Below, piece after piece: positions 1 to 6,637 of a stretch of DNA of 10,038 bases. Source of the DNA: an uncultured Clostridia bacterium (lineage in GTDB: Bacteria > Bacillota > Clostridia > Oscillospirales > Oscillospiraceae); contig CALCRH010000160.1 of assembly GCA_937894515.1 (NCBI GenBank), forward strand, positions 1 through 10,038. The letters run 5' to 3'. How positions within the stretch are numbered: the stretch's first letter is position 1; every line of letters starts with the position of its first letter. Made by a program: the position numbers and the translations under genes. Below the pieces are notes generated by a model. That model was not told the origin of the DNA. It ran no database searches and saw nothing but the letters and a program-made list of their open reading frames with translations.

Positions 1-5
1 GGAAA

Positions 6-30
6 AAGACGCGGCTGGCTGCCGCGCCTT
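6..30 (-). terminator. Terminator-like hairpin at window edge, leftward polarity
   Basis: AAGACGCGGC (6-15) and GCCGCGCCTT (21-30) form a 10-bp stem around a TGGCT loop. On the minus strand the one imperfect pair becomes G-U, and the stem is followed by a T-rich run (TCTTTTTCC). On the plus strand no T-run follows. The intrinsic-terminator polarity is therefore leftward, although the adjacent gene runs rightward. It may be the remnant of an intergenic terminator whose context lies outside the window. Confidence 0.3.
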
Positions 31-61
31 AAACCGTAATTTATATTGTAGGAGGCATAAT

Positions 62-1468
62 ATGGAAAAACAAGAGAAGCAGGGCATGAGTATCAGCGTG
101 AGAGCCTTTATCACCGCGCTGATTGTGATTTTTGTGCTGATGATTGCGGCGTATGTGCTGACGCTGGTGATCCCCGGCGGCCAGTATGTCAGGGTAGATG
201 ACGGCAGCGGCAATATGATCATCAACGCTGACAGTGAATTCCGCTATATCCCCGGCGGCATCCCGTTCTGGAAATGGATCCTGTCTCCGTTTCTGGTGTT
301 AGGAGCTCCCGGCAGCGCGCTGATCATCGCGGTGATCGCATTCCTGCTGGTCATCGGTGCTGTGTTTGAAGGACTGGCGCAATGCGGCCTGATGCAGTAT
401 ATGCTGGACAAAATCACCTGGAAATTCGGTGCCAAGCGCTATACCCTTTTTACCGTGATCCTCTTTTTCTTTATGGCCATGGGTGCATTTATCGGCTCTT
501 TTGAGGAGTGTATTCCCATGGTTCCCATCGTTGTGGCTCTGGCAATCTCTCTGGGCTGGGATAAGCTGACCGGTCTGGGTATGAGTCTGCTGGCGGTGGG
601 CTGCGGCTTTGCCTCCGGTGTGTGCAATCCCTTTACCGTGGGCATTGCCCAGGGACTGGCCGGCCTGCCCATGTTCTCCGGCGTCTGGCTCCGGGCCCTC
701 AGCTTTGTGCTGATCTTCTGCCTGCTGTGGCTCTTTGTTCACCACCATGCCAAAAAAGTAGAAAAGCCCATCTCGGCAGAGATCGCGAACAACTTTCGGA
801 TGGATCCCAGACTGGACAAGGGCTTAACGGTTTTCGCTGTGATCATTGCCGTGGGTCTGGTGACGGTGCTGTCCTCCAGCTTTATTACCTTTTTGCAGGA
901 TTATACCCTTTACATCGTAGCTTTAATGTTCCTGGTGGCGGGCATTGCCGCGCCGCTGACGGCCGGCATGAAGGGGAAAGAGATGTGCAGGGCCTTTGGC
1001 AAGGGCATTGTGGGTTTCCTGCCGGCAATTCTGATGATCCTAATGGCGTCTTCCATCAAATATACGCTGGATGCCGCCAATGTGCTGGATACCGTCCTGC
1101 ACGGTGCGGTGGGGCTTACCGCCACCATGCCCAAGTGGGCGGTGATTCTGTTCATCTACGCCATCGTACTGGTGATGAATTTCTTCATCGGCTCCGGCTC
1201 TGCCAAGGCGTTTATGCTGATCCCGCTGATCATTCCTCTGGCCCAGATCTTTAACATTCCGGCCCAACTGTGCATCGTAGCGTTTGCTTTCGGCGATGGT
1301 TTCAGCAACGTGCTCTATCCCACCAATCCGGCGCTTCTGGTGGCGTTGGGGCTTGCCGATGAGAGCTACGGCGACTGGTTCAAGTGGAGCGTGAAGTTCC
1401 AGCTGATGAACCTTGCCCTGACCTCGGCACTGCTTCTGTTCGGGCTGGCTGTGGGCTACGGCGCGTAA
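62..1468 (+). CDS. YfcC-family integral membrane transporter
   Basis: A 468-residue polytopic inner-membrane protein of the YfcC/COG1288 type (C4-dicarboxylate anaerobic carrier-like and basic amino acid antiporter-like superfamily). The ATG start has GGAGG at 51-55 with a 6-nt spacer. About 11-12 hydrophobic helices run through the chain, with a basic cytoplasmic-type N-terminus and an extramembrane loop near 227-252. Recognisable family stretches are GSFEECIPMVPI (145-156), the GCGFASGVCNPFTVGIAQ region (180-197), NFFIGSGSAKAF (373-384) and the GDGFSNVLYPTNPALL region (411-426). The last two resemble the discontinuous, reentrant Ser/Gly/Asn/Pro-rich motifs of ion-coupled carriers. Length is normal for the family. 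Bacterial members have been tied to uptake of amino acids, peptides or carboxylates, and the substrate cannot be read from this sequence. No promoter is convincing in the 61 bases upstream, so it may be the last gene of an operon that begins outside the window. Confidence 0.9.
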   Translation: MEKQEKQGMSISVRAFITALIVIFVLMIAAYVLTLVIPGGQYVRVDDGSGNMIINADSEFRYIPGGIPFWKWILSPFLVLGAPGSALIIAVIAFLLVIGAVFEGLAQCGLMQYMLDKITWKFGAKRYTLFTVILFFFMAMGAFIGSFEECIPMVPIVVALAISLGWDKLTGLGMSLLAVGCGFASGVCNPFTVGIAQGLAGLPMFSGVWLRALSFVLIFCLLWLFVHHHAKKVEKPISAEIANNFRMDPRLDKGLTVFAVIIAVGLVTVLSSSFITFLQDYTLYIVALMFLVAGIAAPLTAGMKGKEMCRAFGKGIVGFLPAILMILMASSIKYTLDAANVLDTVLHGAVGLTATMPKWAVILFIYAIVLVMNFFIGSGSAKAFMLIPLIIPLAQIFNIPAQLCIVAFAFGDGFSNVLYPTNPALLVALGLADESYGDWFKWSVKFQLMNLALTSALLLFGLAVGYGA

Positions 1469-1472
1469 AAAA

Positions 1473-1512
1473 GCAAAAAGTAAGACCTGCTTTCGCAGGC
1501 CTTATTTTTTGC
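1473..1512. terminator. Shared bidirectional intrinsic terminator
   Basis: A long hairpin lies between two converging genes. The arms are 1473-1490 and 1495-1512 around a TTTC loop, with a core of TAAGACCTGC (1481-1490) against GCAGGCCTTA (1495-1504). The outer part of each arm is an A-run against a T-run, so both strands carry a T-tract after the core stem (TTTTTT on plus, TACTTTTTGCTTTTTT on minus). It starts 4 nt after the transporter stop and ends 2 nt before the glyA stop, so it serves both transcripts. Confidence 0.85.
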
Positions 1513-1514
1513 GC

Positions 1515-2693
1515 TTATTTCTTTGCCATCATGCCGCGGATCACAACATCGATCTCTTTTGCCACCCGGACAAAGTCGGCTTCCTGATAGCCCTTTGTAG
1601 TCATGGCGGCGGTACCGATCCGCAGGCCGCTGGTCTGCTGAGGAGAACGGGTGTCGCCGGGGATGGCATTTTTGTTGGCGGTGATGTGGTGTTTGTCCAG
1701 CTCGTCCTGCACTTCTTTACCGGACAAGCCGGTGTCAGTCAGATCCATCAACAGCAGATGGTTGTCCGTGCCGCCGGTCACCAGCTTGTAGCCCATGGCA
1801 ACAAAGGCCTCTGCCATGGCGCGGCAGTTCTTTACCACCTGGTGGATATATTCGTGGAACGCAGGCGTGCAGGCCTCTTCGGCGGCAACGGCTTTGCCGG
1901 CAATCACATGCATCAAAGGCCCGCCCTGCATACCGGGGAAGATGGCGCTGTCCACTTTTTTGGCCAGTTCCGGCTTGCAGAAGATCAAACCGCCTCGGGG
2001 ACCCCGCAGGGTCTTGTGGGTAGTGGTGGTGATAATATCCGCCAAACCGAAAGGAGAGGGGTGATCTCCTGCTGCCACCAGTCCGGCAATGTGTGCCATA
2101 TCCACCATGAAGTAGGCGCCCACCTCTTTGGCGATCCGGGCAAACTTCTCGAATTCAATGATGCGGCTGTAAGCAGAGGCGCCGGCCAAAATCAACCGGG
2201 GGTGCACCTCTCGGGCCTTGCGGCGTAGGCCGTCATAGTCGATGCGGCCATCCGGCAGCACATCATAGAACGTGCAGTTGTAGAGCTTGCCGCTGGCGTT
2301 GACGGCGGAGCCGTGGGTCAGATGACCGCCGTTGCTGAGGTTCATGGCCAGAATGGTATCTCCCGGCTGCAAAATCGCCGTATAGGCGGCCAGATTGGCG
2401 CTGGCACCGCTGTGGGGCTGTACGTTGACGTGATAGTCGGTCTTAAAAACCTCGCGCCATTTGTCACAGCAGTACTCTTCAATTTCGTTCACGTATTCGC
2501 AGCCGCCGTAATAACGCCCGTGATTGCCGCTTTTGCGCTCTACGGGGTAGCCCTCGGCATACTTGTTGGTCAGGCAGGAGCCCACCGCGCGCAGCACGTT
2601 TTCACTGACGAAATTCTCGCTGGCGATCAGCTCTACGTTTTCCCTTTGACGCTGTTCTTCCTTTGCAATCATGGCAAAGACGTTGGATTCCAT
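1515..2693 (-). CDS. glyA: Serine hydroxymethyltransferase
   Basis: This cytosolic PLP enzyme interconverts serine plus tetrahydrofolate with glycine plus 5,10-methylene-tetrahydrofolate, the main entry to one-carbon metabolism. The start at 2693 (MESNVFAMIAKEEQRQ) is chosen because GGAG lies 9 nt upstream and the protein begins where the family begins. The in-frame ATG at 2762 would add 23 unrelated residues and overlap the upstream gene. The product is 392 residues. Signatures are ENVELIASENFVS near the N-terminus, RYYGGCEYV, the HSGASAN segment, DMAHIAGL (Asp198, expected to contact the PLP ring nitrogen), TTTTHKTLRGPRGG with Lys227 as the Schiff-base lysine, and SGLRIGTAA near the C-terminus. 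The C-terminus stops about 20 residues earlier than in typical bacterial enzymes. It lies 25 nt after the Na/Pi gene with no promoter seen between, so the two are probably cotranscribed, ending at the terminator next to its stop. Confidence 0.97.
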   Translation of the reverse strand: MESNVFAMIAKEEQRQRENVELIASENFVSENVLRAVGSCLTNKYAEGYPVERKSGNHGRYYGGCEYVNEIEEYCCDKWREVFKTDYHVNVQPHSGASANLAAYTAILQPGDTILAMNLSNGGHLTHGSAVNASGKLYNCTFYDVLPDGRIDYDGLRRKAREVHPRLILAGASAYSRIIEFEKFARIAKEVGAYFMVDMAHIAGLVAAGDHPSPFGLADIITTTTHKTLRGPRGGLIFCKPELAKKVDSAIFPGMQGGPLMHVIAGKAVAAEEACTPAFHEYIHQVVKNCRAMAEAFVAMGYKLVTGGTDNHLLLMDLTDTGLSGKEVQDELDKHHITANKNAIPGDTRSPQQTSGLRIGTAAMTTKGYQEADFVRVAKEIDVVIRGMMAKK

Positions 2694-2718
2694 CGTCCTA
2701 CACTCCTTTTTTGAGAGG

Positions 2719-4470
2719 TCAGATATTGAACTTTTGCTTGTATTCATCATAGTAGCGGGCAAAGGAGCTGTCTTTCATCTCTTTGACGCTGTTTAAGTAC
2801 TCGTGGGTATCGAAGCTGTCGCTCTCCAGCTCAATGATGGCAACGGCAATGTTGCTGCAGTGGTCGGCCACACGTTCATAGTTGGTCAGCAGATCATTGA
2901 ACACAAAGCCCTGACCCAAGGTGCAGATGCCTTGCTGCAAACGGTCCACGTGGTGGGACTTCATTTCATCGCACAGCCCGTCAATGATTTCCTCCAACGG
3001 CTCCACCCGGGAGGCCAGAGCATCATCGTTGTTGACAAAGGCATCGATGGAGATGTTAAGGATCTCAACGACAGCGGATTCAATCATTTCCAGCTCATGA
3101 GCGGCAGCATCGGAAAAGACGATGCTCTTTTCATGAATCTCCTGCATGACCTCGGCAATGTTGGAAGCATGGTCAGAGATACGCTCAAAGTCGGAAATGG
3201 TGTGCAGATATTTGCTGACCTCTTCGGTCTGGGCGGTGGTAAGAGATTTCCGGGTGATCTTCATCAGATAGGTGCCCAGTTTATCCTCGTAGCGGTCGAT
3301 AACGTTCTCCAGATCATCTACCGTCTGGAAACCGGCATCGGTAAAATTGCTCCGCAGGGCAATGGCGTCCAGCAGGTTCTGCCGTGCCTTTACTGCCATG
3401 GAGTTGGTGACCAGACGGCTCTGCTCAATGGAAAGGGCAGGATGCTGCAAGAAACGCTCCTCCAGCCGGTCCATATCCTGGGCCTCCTGAGCCTCGGCAT
3501 CGTCCGGGACAAGCCAGCACACCAGTTTTTCCACCAGCTCCATAAAGGGCATCAGCACCAGCACAGTCGCCAGACGGAACAGGGTATTCATCAGCGCAAT
3601 GGTAACCGTTGTCAGGGTGAGACCCATAAAAGGGAAGGGGTGTAAGGCATGGATACCGTAGAAAATGACAGACCAGATGATCACACCGAGCATATCAATG
3701 AGCAGATAGGCAAGGGAGGTGCGCTTGCCGCTGGCGTTGGCTCCCAATGCACTGAGCAGAACGGGAACAGCGGCGCCGATGGCGATACCCATGATGATGG
3801 GCAGTGCGATTTCAAAGGTAATGGCACCGGTGATGGCCAATGCCTGCAAAATACCCACGGCGGCGCTGGCGCTTTGAATAACTGCGGTGAAAACGATACC
3901 CACCAGAATACCCAGCAGAGGATTGGAGAACTTGGTCAGCAGTCCGATAAACGCAGGACTCTCCTTCAGCGGTGCCACGGCACCGGACATGGAGATCATA
4001 CCGTACATCAAAACGGAAAAACCCAGCAGAATGGTACCCACCCGCTGTATGGTCTTTTTCTTGCTGATCATGCGCAGCAGAATACCGGCCACGGCGAAAA
4101 GCCCGGTAAGGGTAGCGGTGGACAACAGCTCAATCCAACCGCTGCCGCTGAGGTTGGAAAGGCAGAGGATCCAGCCGGTAATGCTGGTGCCCAGAATGGC
4201 GCCCATAATAATACCGATAGCCTGTCGTACCTTCATCATGCCGGAGTTCACGAAGCCCACCACCATCACGGAGGTGGCGGAGGAGGACTGGATCACGGCG
4301 GTTACGCCGGTACCCAGCAAAACGCCCTTCAGCGGCGTGCTGGAAAGCCGGTACAGAATAACCTCCAGCTTATTGCCGGCAACCTTTTTCAGGTTGTCAC
4401 CCATAATGGACATACCATACAGAAAAAGGGCAATACCACCCAGCAGGCTGATGATGTCAGTAGGACCCAT
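2719..4470 (-). CDS. Na+/phosphate cotransporter family protein with PhoU-like C-terminal domain
   Basis: A 583-residue protein of the NptA/YjbB type (COG1283): two Na/Pi-cotransporter repeats followed by a soluble PhoU-like domain. The ATG at 4470 has GGGAGGG with an 8-nt spacer. Residues 1-320 are hydrophobic and hold the two inverted repeat signatures, VIQSSSATS (59-67) and VIQSASAAV (198-206). QSSS marks the substrate and Na+ site in the NaPi-II family, and the second copy here reads QSAS. Residues from about 355 to 560 are helical, with two PhoU-type metal-site segments, DFERISDHASNIAE (427-440) and NYERVADHCSNIA (530-542). Known members import phosphate with Na+, and the PhoU tail is thought to regulate this. 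It is the first gene of a leftward unit with glyA and has its own promoter at 4510-4538. I see no clear Pho box. Confidence 0.93.
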   Translation of the reverse strand: MGPTDIISLLGGIALFLYGMSIMGDNLKKVAGNKLEVILYRLSSTPLKGVLLGTGVTAVIQSSSATSVMVVGFVNSGMMKVRQAIGIIMGAILGTSITGWILCLSNLSGSGWIELLSTATLTGLFAVAGILLRMISKKKTIQRVGTILLGFSVLMYGMISMSGAVAPLKESPAFIGLLTKFSNPLLGILVGIVFTAVIQSASAAVGILQALAITGAITFEIALPIIMGIAIGAAVPVLLSALGANASGKRTSLAYLLIDMLGVIIWSVIFYGIHALHPFPFMGLTLTTVTIALMNTLFRLATVLVLMPFMELVEKLVCWLVPDDAEAQEAQDMDRLEERFLQHPALSIEQSRLVTNSMAVKARQNLLDAIALRSNFTDAGFQTVDDLENVIDRYEDKLGTYLMKITRKSLTTAQTEEVSKYLHTISDFERISDHASNIAEVMQEIHEKSIVFSDAAAHELEMIESAVVEILNISIDAFVNNDDALASRVEPLEEIIDGLCDEMKSHHVDRLQQGICTLGQGFVFNDLLTNYERVADHCSNIAVAIIELESDSFDTHEYLNSVKEMKDSSFARYYDEYKQKFNI

Positions 4471-4509
4471 AAGCCATTCCCTCCCAGTTTATTGTCATAT
4501 TCTGTATAT

Positions 4510-4538
4510 AGTATATCGGAAGAGAGGCTCTTTGTCGA
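4510..4538 (-). promoter_or_regulatory. Sigma-A-type promoter for the Na/Pi cotransporter-glyA unit
   Basis: Reading leftward, the -35 is TCGACA (4538-4533), followed by a 17-nt spacer and the -10 TATACT (4515-4510). Both hexamers match the consensus at five of six positions. The expected transcription start near 4503 gives a leader of roughly 30 nt that contains the GGGAGGG ribosome binding site. Confidence 0.7.
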
Positions 4539-4589
4539 TAGTGTAAATGAGAAAAAAGTAAAAATAATTCTGTCAATGACTTGGATATC

Positions 4590-4618
4590 TTGCTAAACAG
4601 CCGAATAAAGAGTATAAT
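4590..4618 (+). promoter_or_regulatory. Sigma-A-type promoter for the small membrane protein operon
   Basis: The -35 TTGCTA (4590-4595), a 17-nt spacer and a perfect -10 TATAAT (4613-4618) predict a start near 4625, about 20 nt before the ATG at 4647. This rules out the in-frame upstream starts at 4581 (TTG) and 4617 (ATG), which lie within or upstream of the promoter. Its -35 is about 50 bp from the -35 of the leftward promoter, and the A/T-rich gap could hold a shared operator, though none is obvious. Confidence 0.75.
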
Positions 4619-4646
4619 GATAAAAAATTATGTGTGGGAGTATGCA

Positions 4647-5114
4647 ATGCTGAAACATTCGCTGATCGTATTTCTGGTTTCTATGGTGCCCATTATTGAA
4701 CTGCGCGGCGCCATTCCCTATGGTGTGGCATTTGGCCTGCCGCTGTGGCTGACCTATGTGATTGCCATTGTGGGCAATATGCTGCCGGTGCCGATCATCT
4801 ATCTCTTTGCCCGCAAGGTTTTGGAATGGGGGCAGAACAAACCGGTAATCGGAAAGTTCTTTTCCTGGTGCTTAAAAAAAGGTAAGCAGGGCGGCGAAAG
4901 ACTGGAAGCAAAAGCGGGCAAAGGCCTTTTTTGGGCGCTTTTGCTTTTCGTAGGTATTCCGCTGCCGGGAACCGGAGCCTGGACAGGCACTTTGGCGGCC
5001 AGCATTTTGGACATGGGACTGAAAAAAAGCGCGCTGGCCTGTATGGGCGGCGTGATTCTGGCGGGCATCATCATGGGCATACTCAGCACCGTGGGTGTTG
5101 CTGTTTTTGCGTAA
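4647..5114 (+). CDS. COG2426 small membrane protein (PF06695, 'small multidrug export' family)
   Basis: A 155-residue inner-membrane protein. The start at 4647 is supported by GGGAG with a 6-nt spacer and by the promoter just upstream. It has four to five hydrophobic segments: residues 5-18, 30-55, 93-108, 111-123 and 128-155. Family marks are PIIELRGAIPYG (15-26) and FVGIPLPGTGAWTG (101-114), two short polar motifs rich in Pro and Gly that probably form reentrant loops. A basic cytoplasmic-type loop with an amphipathic look lies between (residues 56-92). The family label 'multidrug export' has thin support. The motif pattern resembles the DedA/VTT superfamily, whose members include lipid-carrier transporters and scramblases, so an envelope-lipid role is possible (inference). 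It is followed 21 nt later by the gene for a secreted CxxC-repeat protein, apparently in the same operon. Confidence 0.88.
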   Translation: MLKHSLIVFLVSMVPIIELRGAIPYGVAFGLPLWLTYVIAIVGNMLPVPIIYLFARKVLEWGQNKPVIGKFFSWCLKKGKQGGERLEAKAGKGLFWALLLFVGIPLPGTGAWTGTLAASILDMGLKKSALACMGGVILAGIIMGILSTVGVAVFA

Positions 5115-5135
5115 AGGTGTGGGAGGATAGAGAGA

Positions 5136-6422
5136 ATGAAACGTTTACTCGGCTTTTTGCTGGCGCTTGAGATGTGCTTCAGCCTGCTTACCGTTGCTGC
5201 TGCCAAGCCCCATTTCCATATCTATATCCCCTTAGTGATCAAGGCGGCAACGTGTACGGAAACGGGCACGATACTCTATACCTGCTTTGACTGCGGCAAC
5301 AGCTGGCAGGGAGAGATCCCGGCAACAGGTCACGATTTTTCCGAGACATGGCAGCAAACAGCGGAAAAACACTGGCGTGAGTGTGAGAATTTCGCCTGCA
5401 ATGAAGTAACCGATGTGGGCAATCATTTTTACGAAGACGGGATTTGGCTGAGCGATGAAACAAACCACTGGAAAGCCTGTGCGATCTGCGGTTATGCTAC
5501 CGGCACAGCCCCTCACACATGGGATGACGGTAAAGTGACCATAGCCTCCACCTGTGTGGAAAGTGGTATCCGAACCTATACCTGTACGGTATGCGGCGCA
5601 ACGAGAACGGAGCCCCTTCCTCTGGGAAACCACAGTTGGGACGGCGGAAGAACAACGCTGGAGCCTACCGTTACGGAAAAGGGAGAGAGCCTGTTCCACT
5701 GTATCATCTGCGGCGAGACCTCTACGCGGGAAATTGCCCCGTTGGGCCTTTCCATGACGCCGGAGGAACTGCTGACGGTGTCAGCAGCGGCAGATAACGT
5801 ATTGAATGGCAGGCTGGAAGATGAAAAGTGGGTCATTTTGCAGGCTGTGACTACCGAAGAGGAGTATACACGGATTCAGGGCGGCTGGCCGATCACCGTT
5901 ACGCTTGAGGTAAAGAATGCCAACAGGGCAGTATCCAGGGAGATTTCCCAAAAGGTGGAAAAAGCTGCCGGCAAGCAAAAAGTATACTGTTATCTTGATA
6001 TGGCACTGAGCAAGGCGTTGTATCAGGAGCCTATGCAGATTGCAAATCAGACCGCGGAGCCGGTCATTGTTGCCCTGACTCTGCCCCAGGAGATGATGGA
6101 GGCAGCGTCCAAACGGAAAGCGAGAGGCTTTTCGGTCTATAAAATAGAAGATGACAGCGTGAAAAAGGTCGCGGCAAAGCTGTCTGAAGACGGAGAAAGT
6201 CTCCTCCTCCAGACCGATAAGTTCGGCACATATGCGTTGGCTTATCGTGATGTAAGAACGAGTGGCTTTGACACTCTGATCCTGTTTTATGCCGGACTGG
6301 GTCTGCTGACGCTGGGCGGTATCGGATTCCTTGCCTACAAGTTATTCTTTGCAAAAGGGAGAAAGACCGATTGTGACGATGAACAGGAAAGCAGCGATAC
6401 CGAAGCAGGTGAAGAAGGATAA
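5136..6422 (+). CDS. Secreted, membrane-anchored CxxC-repeat protein of unknown function
   Basis: A 428-residue protein that I cannot assign to a named gene. GGGAGGA sits 8 nt before the ATG. Residues 1-23 form a signal peptide (MKRLLGFLLALEMCFSLLTVAAA). Residues 35-205 hold about five cysteine modules of two kinds. The first kind, 'TCTETGxxxYTCxxCG', appears at 39-54 and 139-154, with a degenerate copy at 178-193 where the first Cys is Val. The second, 'W...D..HW..C..CG', appears at about 67-98 (Cys83 and Cys88) and 99-129 (Cys115 and Cys118). The paired cysteines suggest metal-binding knuckles or disulfides. Residues 206-370 look like a beta-rich domain ending in LLLQTDKFGTYALAYRDV, a stretch resembling the pre-anchor domain of many Firmicute surface proteins. 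A transmembrane helix at about 380-405 is followed by an acidic cytoplasmic tail. There is no LPXTG motif. It is probably cotranscribed with the COG2426 gene upstream. Confidence 0.85.
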   Translation: MKRLLGFLLALEMCFSLLTVAAAKPHFHIYIPLVIKAATCTETGTILYTCFDCGNSWQGEIPATGHDFSETWQQTAEKHWRECENFACNEVTDVGNHFYEDGIWLSDETNHWKACAICGYATGTAPHTWDDGKVTIASTCVESGIRTYTCTVCGATRTEPLPLGNHSWDGGRTTLEPTVTEKGESLFHCIICGETSTREIAPLGLSMTPEELLTVSAAADNVLNGRLEDEKWVILQAVTTEEEYTRIQGGWPITVTLEVKNANRAVSREISQKVEKAAGKQKVYCYLDMALSKALYQEPMQIANQTAEPVIVALTLPQEMMEAASKRKARGFSVYKIEDDSVKKVAAKLSEDGESLLLQTDKFGTYALAYRDVRTSGFDTLILFYAGLGLLTLGGIGFLAYKLFFAKGRKTDCDDEQESSDTEAGEEG

Positions 6423-6424
6423 AA

Positions 6425-6450
6425 ACGGGACCGCCGAAAGGCGGTCCCGT
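6425..6450 (-). terminator. Perfect 11-bp hairpin, terminator polarity leftward
   Basis: ACGGGACCGCC (6425-6435), a GAAA tetraloop (6436-6439) and GGCGGTCCCGT (6440-6450) form a perfect stem. On the minus strand it is followed by TTTTATCC, so it reads as an intrinsic terminator for leftward transcripts coming from the trigger factor gene. On the plus strand only CAGTTTGTCG follows, a poor U-tract, although the hairpin directly follows the stop codon of the rightward gene. Confidence 0.65.
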
Positions 6451-6600
6451 CAGTTTGTCGAAAAAGTCTGTCATTGGTGTGACAATCCGTAAAAAAGTTA
6501 TAAAATATGCCGAAATCGTCCTGTTCATCAAAGAAAAACGGATTCCGAGCCAGTATGCACACTGGCTCGGAATGACAAAACGTGGTTTTTCGACAAGCTG
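6451..6600. repeat. 150-bp element with 15-bp terminal inverted repeats (MITE-like or structured RNA)
   Basis: CAGTTTGTCGAAAAA (6451-6465) is matched by the reverse complement of 6586-6600, CAGCTTGTCGAAAAA, at 14 of 15 positions, and the one difference would be a G-U pair in one RNA strand. Inside, ATTCCGAGCCAGT (6542-6554) and ACTGGCTCGGAAT (6561-6573) form a perfect 13-bp stem with a 6-nt loop. TGTCATT (6469-6475) pairs with AATGACA (6571-6577), and AATCCGT (6484-6490) with ACGGATT (6538-6544), as competing or nested stems. There is no coding content and no clear target-site duplication. It lies in the gap between two convergent genes. It could be a non-autonomous mobile repeat, a dispersed REP-like unit or a small structured RNA, and only its copy number elsewhere would decide. 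Confidence 0.6.
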
Positions 6601-6628
6601 AGAGGACGAAATATTTCGTCCTCTTTTT
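6601..6628 (+). terminator. Perfect 24-bp palindrome with plus-strand T-run
   Basis: AGAGGACGAAAT (6601-6612) is followed directly by its reverse complement (6613-6624) and then a run of T to 6628. As RNA it forms a stem of at least 9-10 bp with a tight A/U loop. The T-run is on the plus strand, so it would stop transcripts from the rightward operon after they cross the 150-bp element. It ends 9 nt from the trigger factor stop codon. Confidence 0.7.
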
Positions 6629-6637
6629 GCTGTTTTT

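Noticed and set aside
42..47. TATATT as a -10 for the transporter gene
   Set aside because: The transcript would start inside the ribosome binding site and no matching -35 is present, so the gene is more likely read from upstream.
1509..2228. Rightward open frame of 239 codons opposite glyA
   Set aside because: It overlaps the terminator and the highly conserved glyA coding strand, and shows no domain.
2694..2762. Longer N-terminus for glyA starting at 2762
   Set aside because: The extra 23 residues do not resemble the family, overlap the upstream gene, and the good ribosome binding site serves the ATG at 2693.
4571..4576. Minus-strand TTGACA as a second -35 for the Na/Pi gene
   Set aside because: No acceptable -10 is found 16-19 nt downstream on that strand.
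3649..4596. Rightward open frame of 315 codons, very rich in Gly, His, Gln and Asn
   Set aside because: The composition is the reverse-strand reading of transmembrane codons in the Na/Pi cotransporter, and it runs through that gene's promoter.
4581..4646. Upstream TTG or ATG starts for the COG2426 protein
   Set aside because: They fall upstream of or inside the -35/-10 promoter, while the ATG at 4647 has a proper ribosome binding site.
6451..6600. Insertion sequence with a transposase
   Set aside because: There is no room for or trace of a transposase frame in 150 bp, so only a non-autonomous element is possible.
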